A stretch of 36,828 bases of DNA from DASXTB01 sp036505615 (GCA_036505615.1 DASXTB010000213.1:1-36828), one strand, 5' to 3'; positions 1-7,285 are shown, numbered from the stretch's first letter. Notes: a model not told the origin generated them from the sequence alone. Program-made: numbers and translations.

Positions 1-19
1 GCCGCTCGCGCGCATGCGC

Positions 20-203
20 CCACAGAGCCGCGACCGGAAGGGCGCGGCAAGGCAATCTAAGTTATCCGCACTGAGACGGCCCTCAGGCCGTCTCTCCGCT
101 CCAAAACCCCATAAACTGAAAATATCAAGCCAGCTTGAGCAAAGCGGGATTGCCGAAGCCGGCTATTCTGGTGCGCCGCGCCCTTCCGGCCGCGGCTCTG
201 TGG
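20..203. repeat. Long inverted-repeat element with internal hairpin
   Basis: Two 29-nt arms (20-48 and 175-203) are reverse complements with a single mismatch. The 126-nt spacer holds a perfect 9-bp hairpin with a 4-nt loop (73-94). No convincing gene lies in 1-285, so this element is the main content of that stretch. The arms are GC-rich and carry no transposase. It looks like a small non-coding repeat, possibly miniature-element or REP-like; that class is an inference. Confidence 0.7.
73..106 (+). repeat. Dispersed 34-nt GC-rich repeat, copy 1
   Basis: This stretch lies in the spacer of the 20-203 inverted repeat and includes its internal hairpin. A second copy at 7321-7354 matches with three substitutions and two single-base indels, ending in the same CTCTCCGCTCC-AAAA type sequence. 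Two copies about 7 kb apart, both intergenic, suggest a dispersed family in this genome. Function is unknown. Confidence 0.55.
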
Positions 204-244
204 CTGCACACAATGCCGTGTGGTCGGCTGGCGGTTCATTTCCC

Positions 245-284
245 AAATCTGAATTTCCCCAGTCCATACCGGCGGTATGAGCTC
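245..284. promoter_or_regulatory. Shared ~40-nt element with ATACC-N3-GGTAT palindrome, copy 1
   Basis: The palindrome ATACCGGCGGTAT lies at 266-278 inside a roughly 40-nt stretch that recurs at 1625-1663. Both copies sit just downstream of the stop codon of a minus-strand reading frame (286 and 1679). The palindrome could be an operator or part of a dispersed repeat; no T-tract follows it, so it is not a standard terminator. Confidence 0.5.
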
Positions 285-285
285 G

Positions 286-828
286 CTAGAAGTAGTAGTT
301 CTGGAGCGCGTAACGTCGCAGAATATTTTTGACGTAGTGCCGCGTGGAAGGATAATCGATGCGGTCCAGAAAATTCTGGGCCGGCTCGGAGGTATCGCGT
401 GGAGGAGGTTCCAGCCATTTTTTCACGCGCGCGTCCCCGGCATTGTATCGAGCGAGCGCATAGGGGAGCGGGTCTTCGAAGTCCTTGTAGCGGTCGATGC
501 AATTCCTCAGATACCAACAACCCACTTCAATGTTCAGCTCCGGATCGAGCAGATCCTGGGATGCGAAAGACACATTCTTCGCCCGATTGTAATCGTCCAA
601 CGCCATGGGCGTTATCTGCATCAGGCCAATTTCGCCGGCCTTTCCCCGCGCATAACGATTAAACCAAGTTTCCTCGTAGATCAAAGATTTCACCAAATGG
701 AAATCAAGGCTGTATTTGACCGCACCCCGGGAAATCAGGTAATCGTAGCGGGAAGTCCTCCAGCGCACGTACGAGTAGGCAGAGATGACTGTTACAACGA
801 GTATCAGGGGGGGAAGTATGCGGCGCAT
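286..828 (-). CDS. Small membrane-anchored lytic transglycosylase (SLT family)
   Basis: A 180-residue protein with one N-terminal hydrophobic segment (about residues 4-20), a signal anchor or signal peptide, followed directly by an SLT (Slt70-type, goose-lysozyme fold) domain. Diagnostic motifs are EETWFN, whose second Glu is the expected catalytic acid; GLMQI; and ARYNAGD. The enzyme should cleave MurNAc-GlcNAc bonds of peptidoglycan to 1,6-anhydro products in the periplasm. There is no LysM or other accessory domain, so it is a minimal version. I start it at the ATG at 828; an in-frame TTG two codons upstream is possible. A TATAAT-like box on the minus strand at 841-846 would give a very short leader. 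It lies downstream of coaD, separated by a heptamer repeat array. Confidence 0.88.
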   Translation of the reverse strand: MRRILPPLILVVTVISAYSYVRWRTSRYDYLISRGAVKYSLDFHLVKSLIYEETWFNRYARGKAGEIGLMQITPMALDDYNRAKNVSFASQDLLDPELNIEVGCWYLRNCIDRYKDFEDPLPYALARYNAGDARVKKWLEPPPRDTSEPAQNFLDRIDYPSTRHYVKNILRRYALQNYYF

Positions 829-852
829 TCGCAAGCTGGATTATAACTCTGA

Positions 853-1021
853 GTCGAAGGTCCAAAGTCAAAAGTCCAAAGTCGAAAGTCGAAGGTCAAA
901 GATTGAAGTTGGAGTGGTTCTAAGCGTCCGCGCCAATGAGGTTCACCTATCTTATGGTTTTCAACACTACTTCTGCTGACTTTCGACTTTGGACCTTCGA
1001 CTTTCGACTTTCGACTTTCTT
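853..1021. repeat. Heptamer repeat array A (inverted arms, unit GTCGAAA/GTCCAAA)
   Basis: The left arm (853-914) is a run of degenerate 7-mers of the type GTCCAAA, GTCGAAA and GTCGAAG. The right arm (977-1021) is the reverse complement of the same unit type. The spacer of about 60 nt is unrelated to the unit. The right arm lies inside the 3' end of coaD and encodes its last ~17 residues; the left arm ends about 25 nt before the transglycosylase start. The same unit recurs at 36187-36351. A transcript from coaD would fold into a long imperfect hairpin. Confidence 0.85.
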
Positions 1022-1524
1022 TTAGAGCGAGAGCGCTTTATCTTTTTTGCGAGGGCCTTTTCCACCAGCGGAGGGACCAATCCGCTTACGCTTCCCCCTA
1101 GAAGGAAAACCTCCTTTACCAGGCGCGAACTCAGATAAGAGTAAGATTCGGCCGGCATCAAAAAGACGGTCTCAATCTCGTCGTCCAGTCGCCTATTCAT
1201 CAGCGCCATCTGAAATTCAAATTCGTAGTCGGATACTGCGCGGATCCCGCGCACGATAACTCTGGCACCTTTCCGCCGCGCATAACCGACCAGCAGGCCG
1301 TCGAAGGTGTCTATTACGACGTTTTCCCAGTCGGCGGTCACCTGGCGAAGCATGTCCACCCGCTCGCGAGTGGAAAAGAGGGGAATCTTTTCGGAGTTGA
1401 CCAAAACTGCCACGATCACCTTCTCGAAAAGAGTGAGGCAGCGCTTAATTACATCCAAGTGGCCATTGGTAATAGGATCAAACGATCCGGGATAAATTGC
1501 CGTGATACCGCCTGGAAGATTCAT
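967..1524 (-). CDS. coaD: Phosphopantetheine adenylyltransferase with repeat-encoded tail
   Basis: CoaD transfers AMP from ATP to 4'-phosphopantetheine, the penultimate step of coenzyme A synthesis in the cytoplasm. The N-terminus has the nucleotidyltransferase signature YPGSFDPITNGH (TxGH motif), and SSRLVKEV near residue 130 is the second conserved block. Family members are near 160 residues; this one has 185. The excess is a basic tail of 7-residue periodicity (SKVESRR then SKVESQQ) encoded by the right arm of heptamer array A: three 7-bp units equal seven codons. I infer that the array entered or grew into the 3' end and moved the stop codon. The core looks intact. The ATG at 1524 sits directly before the conserved beta-strand, with an optional few extra residues (MNLPGGI). 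Confidence 0.95.
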   Translation of the reverse strand: MNLPGGITAIYPGSFDPITNGHLDVIKRCLTLFEKVIVAVLVNSEKIPLFSTRERVDMLRQVTADWENVVIDTFDGLLVGYARRKGARVIVRGIRAVSDYEFEFQMALMNRRLDDEIETVFLMPAESYSYLSSRLVKEVFLLGGSVSGLVPPLVEKALAKKIKRSRSKRKSKVESRRSKVESQQK

Positions 1525-1624
1525 ACCGTCAGGCGCGACATTATAACAGCATCCCAGGTTCCCTTGGTGCAGACGAAGTTCACAAGTTGGTTAACTTTCG
1601 ACCATTCCAATAAATCGGCTGGCC

Positions 1625-1663
1625 AAATCCGCAGTGCCCAGTTTATACCGGTGGTATGAGATC
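1625..1663. promoter_or_regulatory. Shared ~40-nt element with ATACC-N3-GGTAT palindrome, copy 2
   Basis: The palindrome ATACCGGTGGTAT is at 1645-1657, within a stretch matching 245-284 at most positions (AAATC at one end, ATGAG-TC at the other). It lies about 120 nt upstream of the coaD start on the coaD coding strand and just past the end of a possible small gene at 1679. It is either a binding site controlling coaD or a dispersed repeat. Confidence 0.5.
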
Positions 1664-1678
1664 TCTTTCTACCTATAG

Positions 1679-1888
1679 CTAGTGGTGAACCCGCAATAAG
1701 TTGCGTAAATACTCATGCTCCCTCATTAATTGGGGGGCTAACTCGAGGGTAGGACTTGCCGAGACGGCGCTTTGCAACAGCGACTGGATGGAAGTCCATC
1801 GCGCCTTGTCCAGGCGTGTTCGGCTACATGCCAAAAGCAGGGCCACTTGATTTTTGAGTCGGCGAATCTCTTCGGTCACAGAATACAT
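1679..1888 (-). CDS. Possible small helical protein of unknown function
   Basis: This is an open frame of 69 residues from the ATG at 1888 (82 from a less likely upstream start at 1927). The translation begins MYSVTEEIRRLKNQ and is rich in Leu, Arg, Glu and Ala, as expected for a helical or coiled-coil protein. No family is recognised and there is no strong ribosome binding site. In its favour, it is divergently oriented to the XRE regulator and fills an otherwise empty gap. Its stop is followed by the same palindrome-bearing element that follows the transglycosylase gene. It could still be a chance frame. Confidence 0.35.
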   Translation of the reverse strand: MYSVTEEIRRLKNQVALLLACSRTRLDKARWTSIQSLLQSAVSASPTLELAPQLMREHEYLRNLLRVHH

Positions 1889-1923
1889 AACTGCTCTGGT
1901 GAAAGATTTGCGAATAAAAACTT

Positions 1924-1936
1924 GCAAAAATTTTGC
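1924..1936. promoter_or_regulatory. AT-rich palindrome upstream of the XRE regulator
   Basis: GCAAAAATTTTGC is a 6+1+6 inverted repeat about 80 nt upstream of the regulator start. A weak sigma-70-like pair follows at 1943-1970 (TTGAGC, 16-nt gap, TATTGT). Small XRE proteins often bind near their own promoter, so this is a candidate operator; nothing here proves it. Confidence 0.3.
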
Positions 1937-2014
1937 TTTTGAGCAATGGTACTTTTACTGTATTGTTAGCATCCGGCTCACTTTTAGCCACAACCTTAAC
2001 GAAAGGAGAGAGGA

Positions 2015-2383
2015 ATGCCCAAGACACTAGGCGAACGCATCAGGGAAATCCGGGAAGCCAAAGAATTGACACAACGGGAGATCGCCGCCCGTATTCAGAT
2101 TGACGATTACTATATCTCCCGGTTGGAAAACAATCACATCAATCCTACGCTGGCAACCATGCAGAAACTGGCCGACGCACTGGGGGTGGAAGTCCGTGAC
2201 TTTTTTCCGCCGCAGCAGGCAGAGTTCAAGATCACTCCGCCCAAGCTCGACAAAGACCTCAAGAAAGTGGTCTCGCTCTGGAAGAGTTTGACCGAGGAAC
2301 ACAAGCAGCTGATGCTCCGCTTCATCGAGCAGACGTATAAACTGGACACCCACGGTATGAAAACGAAGGCCAAGCGGATGTAG
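2015..2383 (+). CDS. XRE-family helix-turn-helix transcriptional regulator
   Basis: A 122-residue DNA-binding protein. Residues 5-65 form a Cro/C1-type HTH: LGERIREIREAKELTQREIA, then a recognition-helix region around YYISRLENNHINP, then LATMQKLADALGVEVRDFF. The remaining ~55 residues have no recognised ligand domain and end in a basic stretch. A strong Shine-Dalgarno (AAAGGAGAGAGG) lies just before the ATG. It is a lone gene, followed by about 200 nt of GC-rich non-coding DNA in which I see nothing definite before the sigma factor. Its targets are unknown; the neighbouring sigma/CHAT unit is a possibility by position only. Confidence 0.88.
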   Translation: MPKTLGERIREIREAKELTQREIAARIQIDDYYISRLENNHINPTLATMQKLADALGVEVRDFFPPQQAEFKITPPKLDKDLKKVVSLWKSLTEEHKQLMLRFIEQTYKLDTHGMKTKAKRM

Positions 2384-2581
2384 ATCGTTGACCCGCCTGC
2401 CGTCCCGCGTCATTCATAGCGAACTTCCTTCCAATAGGATGCCGAAGGAAGAAGGCGGAACGCAGAAGGCCGGTCCGGCGGCGACGAGCGCCACGCAGAG
2501 CGACCGCCACACCGCTTGCCCCATGCGGTGGCGCTGCCACAGGGACGCCTTGGCACTGGCGGCTCCAGACACTACGGAAAA

Positions 2582-3130
2582 ATGGATTCTTGCCTCCTAG
2601 AGGATCTCTGGGCGAGACACCAGCGTCTTTTTAGACATATTGCCTGCGCCATAGTGCGTGACGCTGATATCGCAGAGGAGGTGGTTCAAGAAGCTTTCCG
2701 CCGAGCCCTTGGCTCTCATTTCCCGGGCAGTTCGTCCGAGGAAGCACTTCTCTACCTGAAACGGATCGTCACGAATACTTCAATCGATTACTATCACCAC
2801 GGACGCCGGCAAGCTCTCGAGGACGACCTCGATCAGGCTAATCGCGTGGCCGATCCACCCGCGTCTTCCCCTCTCAATCAACTACTCGAACAAGAGCGGC
2901 AGGATCTAGAGAAAAAACGACTGAACGTTATCAAGCGGGAAATGACAAAGCTGCCCCCTGAACAGCGTTTCATTATCGAAAACCTGGTTCTTCAGGAGTC
3001 TCCTGCAACACTGACGGCCCTCAGCCAGTCGACGGGCGTTCCAATTTCGACACTTCGAAGCAGGATGATTCTGGGGCTGGATCGAATCAGAGAAAGTCTC
3101 CGCAAGGAAGGACTTTGGGGCGTTAAGTAG
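2582..3130 (+). CDS. ECF-type sigma-70 family RNA polymerase sigma factor
   Basis: A 183-residue alternative sigma factor. Region 2 is seen around ADIAEEVVQEAFRRAL (core RNA polymerase and -10 contacts). Region 4 is seen near the C-terminus: LPPEQRFIIENLVLQ, then LSQSTGVPISTLRSRMILG as the -35-binding helix-turn-helix. It has no region 1.1 or 3, as is usual for the ECF group. I start it at the ATG at 2582; an in-frame ATG at 2516 would add 22 residues unlike the family. No strong Shine-Dalgarno is visible at either. The stop is 2 nt before the anti-sigma gene, so the pair is surely co-transcribed. It probably directs transcription of its own unit under a stress sensed by the anti-sigma factor. 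Confidence 0.88.
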   Translation: MDSCLLEDLWARHQRLFRHIACAIVRDADIAEEVVQEAFRRALGSHFPGSSSEEALLYLKRIVTNTSIDYYHHGRRQALEDDLDQANRVADPPASSPLNQLLEQERQDLEKKRLNVIKREMTKLPPEQRFIIENLVLQESPATLTALSQSTGVPISTLRSRMILGLDRIRESLRKEGLWGVK

Positions 3131-3132
3131 AC

Positions 3133-3804
3133 ATGAAATGTGAAGAAGTCGATTTGATTGGGTTCCTGCAATCCGACCTAGATTCCAGCCAGACTTCGTC
3201 GGTAGCTGAACATTTGCAGGGATGTACGGACTGCCAGGATCGCTTGCGCCTGGTGCTGGAAATGCGCAAGAACCGGAAAGAGCTGGAGCGTCTCAAACCA
3301 GCTCCGAAATCGCGCGGCTATGCCTGGCCCATCGCCGCGGGACTGGTATTGGTAGCACTAGTCGGTTATTGGTACTCCCTGAATCATCAAGACGTCACGA
3401 AACTCGCCGTTGTTACTCCCTACCCGATGGTCCCGCCCGAATTGCGGTCCCCTCGCCCGCAAGATGAATTCCTCGCGGCGGCGCGCGCCTACGGCAGCGG
3501 CAACTGGTCTGCGGCTGAAGTACAGCTTCGCCAATATTTGAAGAGCCACCCAGAAGACTACGAAGCCATGTTTTACCTCGCGAATGCCCTTTGCGCGCAG
3601 AACAAACTGAGTGAATCTGAAGTAGTCCTGGCTAAACTCGAGACCAGGAACCCACAGGATAATCGAGTACGGTGGTTGCTTGCAAACCTCAGTCTGCGCC
3701 AGAGGGATATTCAAGCAGCTCGGCGGCGCCTGGACGCGATTACGCACAGTGCTGGTGAGTTTCACGAGGAGGCTACCGCTCTGCTCAAGAAGCTGCCTCA
3801 CTGA
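3133..3804 (+). CDS. Membrane anti-sigma factor: zinc finger, one TM helix, TPR C-terminus
   Basis: A 223-residue protein. The N-terminus carries a ZAS-type zinc finger: C3, then H27-x3-C31-x2-C34, within EHLQGCTDC. A single membrane helix spans about residues 64-82. The outer part, about 110-220, reads as tetratricopeptide-like helices (AARAYGSGNWSAAEVQLRQY, YEAMFYLANALCAQNKLSES). The expected role is to hold the adjacent sigma factor at the membrane and release it on a signal. The TPR domain on the far side could contact the secreted TPR-CHAT protein encoded next; that contact is an inference. The start is the ATG 2 nt after the sigma stop. Confidence 0.82.
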   Translation: MKCEEVDLIGFLQSDLDSSQTSSVAEHLQGCTDCQDRLRLVLEMRKNRKELERLKPAPKSRGYAWPIAAGLVLVALVGYWYSLNHQDVTKLAVVTPYPMVPPELRSPRPQDEFLAAARAYGSGNWSAAEVQLRQYLKSHPEDYEAMFYLANALCAQNKLSESEVVLAKLETRNPQDNRVRWLLANLSLRQRDIQAARRRLDAITHSAGEFHEEATALLKKLPH

Positions 3805-3859
3805 GAAACTGGCAAACCAAAATCGGATGTCACACTATTTTGCGCTATTCACCTTGTGG

Positions 3860-6295
3860 ATGAAGAGCAACAGATACGCAGCCAGCCGCTCTATCCAGTG
3901 CAGCCTGGTGCTGGTTTTACTCGCAGGTTCGCTGCGTGCTGATGCGGGTGCGGATTTCCTCAGGGCATTACGAGCCGGCTCCTTCGAGCGGGCGAGAACT
4001 ATTTTTTTGCAGCATCAGAATCGAGCAAGCAATGCCTTTGAGGCGGCGCTCTTTGAGGCAAACCCGGCGGCGGCTCGCAGCTATCGCCGCGGGGCCTATG
4101 CCCTTCAGCCACTGCTCAAGAACTATGCTCTGACTGAAATGGTCCGCCTGGACGGCAAACAGCTAGCGGCGCTCTATGTGAACAAGAAATTGGGTTGGGA
4201 CGCATGGGAAAAGGGCCGACTCTCGGAAGCCCGACACAATTTCAGTAAAGCGTTGCAAATCGCCGAAGCCAATTCCTGGAGCTGGCAACAGGAGCATCTC
4301 TCTTTCCTGATTGCCTACACGCTTGCTGATGAAGGACGATTCTCAGACAGCAATGCTTGGCTGGAGATAGCCTGGAAATGCCGAAACCCCCAACGTTCAA
4401 ATCATCTGGACGCAATGATTCGGGAGAATCTTGGCCACAACGCCCATAAGCAAGGCAACCTGGATCTGGCTTTAGAACGTTATCACGAAGCGATGGATCT
4501 GCACACATCGCTGCAGTATTCGGAAGGAATGGCCACAGCTGCAAACAATCTGGGTGCGCTTTATCAGGAAGGGGGTAATTTTTCTGCCGCGCTTGCGCAC
4601 TACCAACGGTGCCGCAGCGCGCTGGATCCGGACAGCCGCAACATCCCCATCGTCGAGAACAACATGGCCGGGTGCCTGCTGGAGCTGAATCGGAACGACG
4701 AAGCCGACGCGATACTTGTCAAGCCTCTTAATGCGCAGTCCCCAGGCTATTTTCAGAGGCTCAGCCTGCGACAAAGGTACCTTCGAGCGGCGGGCAGAAA
4801 AACTGAGGCGTCGGCGCTCTCACGTTTTGCCCTTCAACATGCGAGAACAAAGAGGAACACAGCGCTCCTATCCAATGCTGTATGCGATGCGCTTGACGGA
4901 TCCTCTTCGGTCCGCGAAGCCTCGGGATTCCTGAACGAGGCTGCTTCATTGATCCCTGCCGACGACCCAAACCGTTGGAAAATTGATTTTCTCCTCGCGC
5001 GGCTCTGGTACCGGGACGGAGACCCAAGGAGAGCTGAGCCGCTCCTGCAATCTGCGTTTTCTACTCTGCAACAACGCGGGTCTAGATCCTATTTTGAATT
5101 CAACTTTGCCGCTCGAGTACTCGAACTGATGCGCGTTTGGGTTTCTGTTTTGGTTCAACAAGGAAAGATTTCGCAGGCGCTTCAGATCTGGGAAATGGGC
5201 AAGAGCATGGCTCGGGGGAAGCCTGCGCCTGACTTGTACGCTTTTCAGCAAAGCCTCGGGCCCAACTGCCTGGCCATCGACTATTGTGTCTCCGAGGACC
5301 GCACCGTGGCCTGGATAATCAAACGAGGGAGCTTGACTTGCGTCACCTTGCGCACCGGCGAGTCGGAATTGGCCTCGCGAGTGCAATCACTGCGCTTGCC
5401 CCTGCTCTCCGCGGTCAATCTCGTGGCCCCACCTTACCGGCGTGAGATTTCGAAACAACTCCACGAGATCCTGGTGGCGCCATTGGAAGAGCCGTTGCGC
5501 GGCGGAAATTGCTGGACGATTCTCCGTGATGGGGCACTGCACGCGATTCCGTTTGAGATGTTGGAAACAAGAGACGGAAAATCTCTTCTCGAACGCGCTG
5601 TGGTCCGCTATTGGGACACCTTGCACCCTTTTGAGGGCACGACTCAAACTCTGAGAAATTTTACCGTCTGGCAGGAAGGTCCTTTTGCGGATCAAGCCTT
5701 CTTCCCCGCTCGCTCGCAGGTGGCGCGAAGTTGGGATGAAGCACGCCTCGCCAAAGGCGATGTACTCCACTACGCGGGGCACTCCTTACTGGATGAGGCA
5801 TTTCCGGCGCTTTCAACGCTCTCTGCACGTGGGAGAGTGACTGCCCAAAGGATCTCTCAAGTCCATCTGCCCTATCGCCTGGTCGTTTTGAACTCCTGCG
5901 AGTCGGCCGGCGAAGTCGGGGGCTTTGGAAATGGACTGGTCGGATTATCCAGTGCCTTCCAAGTCGCAGGAGCACGTCAGGTCATAGCCACGCTCTGGCC
6001 CATCGACCAGCATTCCAGCTTCGTGTTGAGCGAGTTGTACCGGCCACCGATGCGAGAGTCAGAACTGGCTCAAAATTTTCGACGCGTTCGTCTAAGATTT
6101 CGCAGGACTTCATACCGAGTGGGACCCCACTTGCTCCAGATGTCGAATCCTTATTTCTGGGGCCCTTACATTCTGATCGCTCCTCATGCTCCGCACCCGC
6201 CTTCACGCCATGGCGACCTAACGCCTTTCCTCTTTCCGCTCGTGGCGCTGACTACAAGATACTGTATCCATCGGCGCCGTGGACCCAAGGGATAG
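3860..6295 (+). CDS. Secreted TPR-CHAT protein, caspase-like peptidase
   Basis: About 811 residues from the ATG at 3860. This start gives a signal peptide: a basic MKSNRYAASR stretch, then the hydrophobic CSLVLVLLAGSL, then ADA. An ATG at 3827 would add 11 residues. The middle is a series of TPRs; LGHNAHKQGNLDLALERYHE and NLGALYQEGGNFSAALAHYQ are the clearest. The C-terminal ~330 residues are a CHAT domain (caspase clan). The dyad appears intact: His641 in HYAGHS and Cys680 in LNSCES, followed by GLVGLSSAFQVAGARQVIATLW. CHAT proteases cleave partner proteins; the substrate here is unknown. It forms a unit with the sigma and anti-sigma genes, and its end overlaps the next gene by 17 nt. A basic hydrophobic C-terminal extension follows the CHAT fold. 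Confidence 0.87.
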   Translation: MKSNRYAASRSIQCSLVLVLLAGSLRADAGADFLRALRAGSFERARTIFLQHQNRASNAFEAALFEANPAAARSYRRGAYALQPLLKNYALTEMVRLDGKQLAALYVNKKLGWDAWEKGRLSEARHNFSKALQIAEANSWSWQQEHLSFLIAYTLADEGRFSDSNAWLEIAWKCRNPQRSNHLDAMIRENLGHNAHKQGNLDLALERYHEAMDLHTSLQYSEGMATAANNLGALYQEGGNFSAALAHYQRCRSALDPDSRNIPIVENNMAGCLLELNRNDEADAILVKPLNAQSPGYFQRLSLRQRYLRAAGRKTEASALSRFALQHARTKRNTALLSNAVCDALDGSSSVREASGFLNEAASLIPADDPNRWKIDFLLARLWYRDGDPRRAEPLLQSAFSTLQQRGSRSYFEFNFAARVLELMRVWVSVLVQQGKISQALQIWEMGKSMARGKPAPDLYAFQQSLGPNCLAIDYCVSEDRTVAWIIKRGSLTCVTLRTGESELASRVQSLRLPLLSAVNLVAPPYRREISKQLHEILVAPLEEPLRGGNCWTILRDGALHAIPFEMLETRDGKSLLERAVVRYWDTLHPFEGTTQTLRNFTVWQEGPFADQAFFPARSQVARSWDEARLAKGDVLHYAGHSLLDEAFPALSTLSARGRVTAQRISQVHLPYRLVVLNSCESAGEVGGFGNGLVGLSSAFQVAGARQVIATLWPIDQHSSFVLSELYRPPMRESELAQNFRRVRLRFRRTSYRVGPHLLQMSNPYFWGPYILIAPHAPHPPSRHGDLTPFLFPLVALTTRYCIHRRRGPKG

Positions 6296-6719
6296 TATTC
6301 TTGGCTTGACAGCTTCATCACTAAATCCTAAAATTCGCTTCAAGGACGTGGTGTTGGAAGCTAAAGCTGAATTTCGTCAGGGATTCTCACCGGGCTCAGG
6401 CCTTTCGGTGCCCTTCGCCCATTCGAGTGAAAGGGATTTCGCCAACGTCTTGACGTTCTACGGAATCGAATGGCTATATGAGGCGGTCTGCTTTCCTCTG
6501 ACTCGCGACGCCGCGGGAAACGTAATGGAGAGTTTTACGCCAGACTTTTACCTCCCCGAACATAAGGTATTTGTTGAAGTCACAACGCTAAAACAGAAGC
6601 TTGTCACGCGAAAGAACAGGAAGATTCGCCTGTTTCGCCAGCTCTACCCGGAAATCAATCTGGTAATCATCTACCGCAAGAATTTTGAAAGCCTCCTGTT
6701 AAGACTTGGCATCCAATAG
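6279..6719 (+). CDS. PD-(D/E)XK nuclease-like protein linked to hpt
   Basis: A 146-residue protein. Its core looks like the restriction-endonuclease fold: E51 in SSERDF, then TPDFYLP with P88-D89, then VFVEVT with E100. The usual lysine of the E-x-K triad is replaced (EVT); K105 lies three residues on. A basic helix (TRKNRKIRLFRQLYP) and a terminal strand (LVIIYRKNF) follow. I recall this family as small uncharacterised proteins encoded next to hypoxanthine phosphoribosyltransferase genes; whether it cuts nucleic acid is unknown. The start is a GTG inside the end of the CHAT gene, and the end overlaps hpt by 14 nt, so it is translationally tied to both. Confidence 0.7.
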   Translation: MDPRDSILGLTASSLNPKIRFKDVVLEAKAEFRQGFSPGSGLSVPFAHSSERDFANVLTFYGIEWLYEAVCFPLTRDAAGNVMESFTPDFYLPEHKVFVEVTTLKQKLVTRKNRKIRLFRQLYPEINLVIIYRKNFESLLLRLGIQ

Positions 6720-7281
6720 CATCGACACCAATTTAAAAAACTACGCCGGTCTGGGACAGGTGCTCTTTTCCCCCGAGGCGTTGCGGGCGCGAACCGCCCA
6801 GATTGGAGCCGAGATTACAAAGGACTTCTCCCACCGCGACCTGATTATCGTCGGGGTCTTAAAGGGCGCCCTCTTATTCACCTGCGACCTAATCCGGAGC
6901 GTCGATTTGCCCCTGAAACTGGATTTCATCTCAATCACTAAGTTCAAGCAGGATGGCCGCTCCACGGGAATCCGCATATTGAAAGACATAGATTTTGATG
7001 TGACCGACAAGGATATCTTGCTGGTTCAAGACATCGTGGACACGGGATTCAGCACGAACTATCTGTTGAAGAACCTCAAATCTCGAGGCCCCAAGTCGCT
7101 TTCCATCTGCGCGTTGCTGGATCGAAGGTCGATTCGGATTATCGATGTCGGCGTCGAGTATCGGGGTTTTACCGTGGGCGAGGATTACGTGGTCGGCTAT
7201 GGGATGGATTACCGTGAAGCCTATCGGGACCTGCCGTTTGTCGCCAAGCTTGGTTCGCCCGCCGCCAATCACAATCTGTAA
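6706..7281 (+). CDS. hpt: Hypoxanthine phosphoribosyltransferase
   Basis: This enzyme salvages hypoxanthine and guanine to IMP and GMP with PRPP in the cytoplasm. It is 191 residues from a TTG start that overlaps the upstream gene; there is no other good start. The type I PRTase fold is clear: IIVGVLKGA (PPi loop), LDFISITKF, the PRPP-binding motif LLVQDIVDTG at about 105-114, then VEYRGFTVGEDYVVGYGMDY near the C-terminus. The first acidic residue of the PRPP motif (normally E or D, as in VEDIIDTG) is Gln108 here, while D109 and D112 are kept. This substitution may tune metal or ribose contacts. The gene ends convergently with rsmD across a repeat locus. Confidence 0.94.
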   Translation: MASNSIDTNLKNYAGLGQVLFSPEALRARTAQIGAEITKDFSHRDLIIVGVLKGALLFTCDLIRSVDLPLKLDFISITKFKQDGRSTGIRILKDIDFDVTDKDILLVQDIVDTGFSTNYLLKNLKSRGPKSLSICALLDRRSIRIIDVGVEYRGFTVGEDYVVGYGMDYREAYRDLPFVAKLGSPAANHNL

Positions 7282-7285
7282 GAAA

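Noticed and set aside
277..846. 189-residue plus-strand frame
   Set aside because: Mirrors the transglycosylase on the other strand; only the latter has family motifs.
853..1021. Array A and similar loci as CRISPR arrays
   Set aside because: The period is about 7 bp, units are degenerate, and no 25-40 bp repeats alternate with unique spacers; no cas genes occur.
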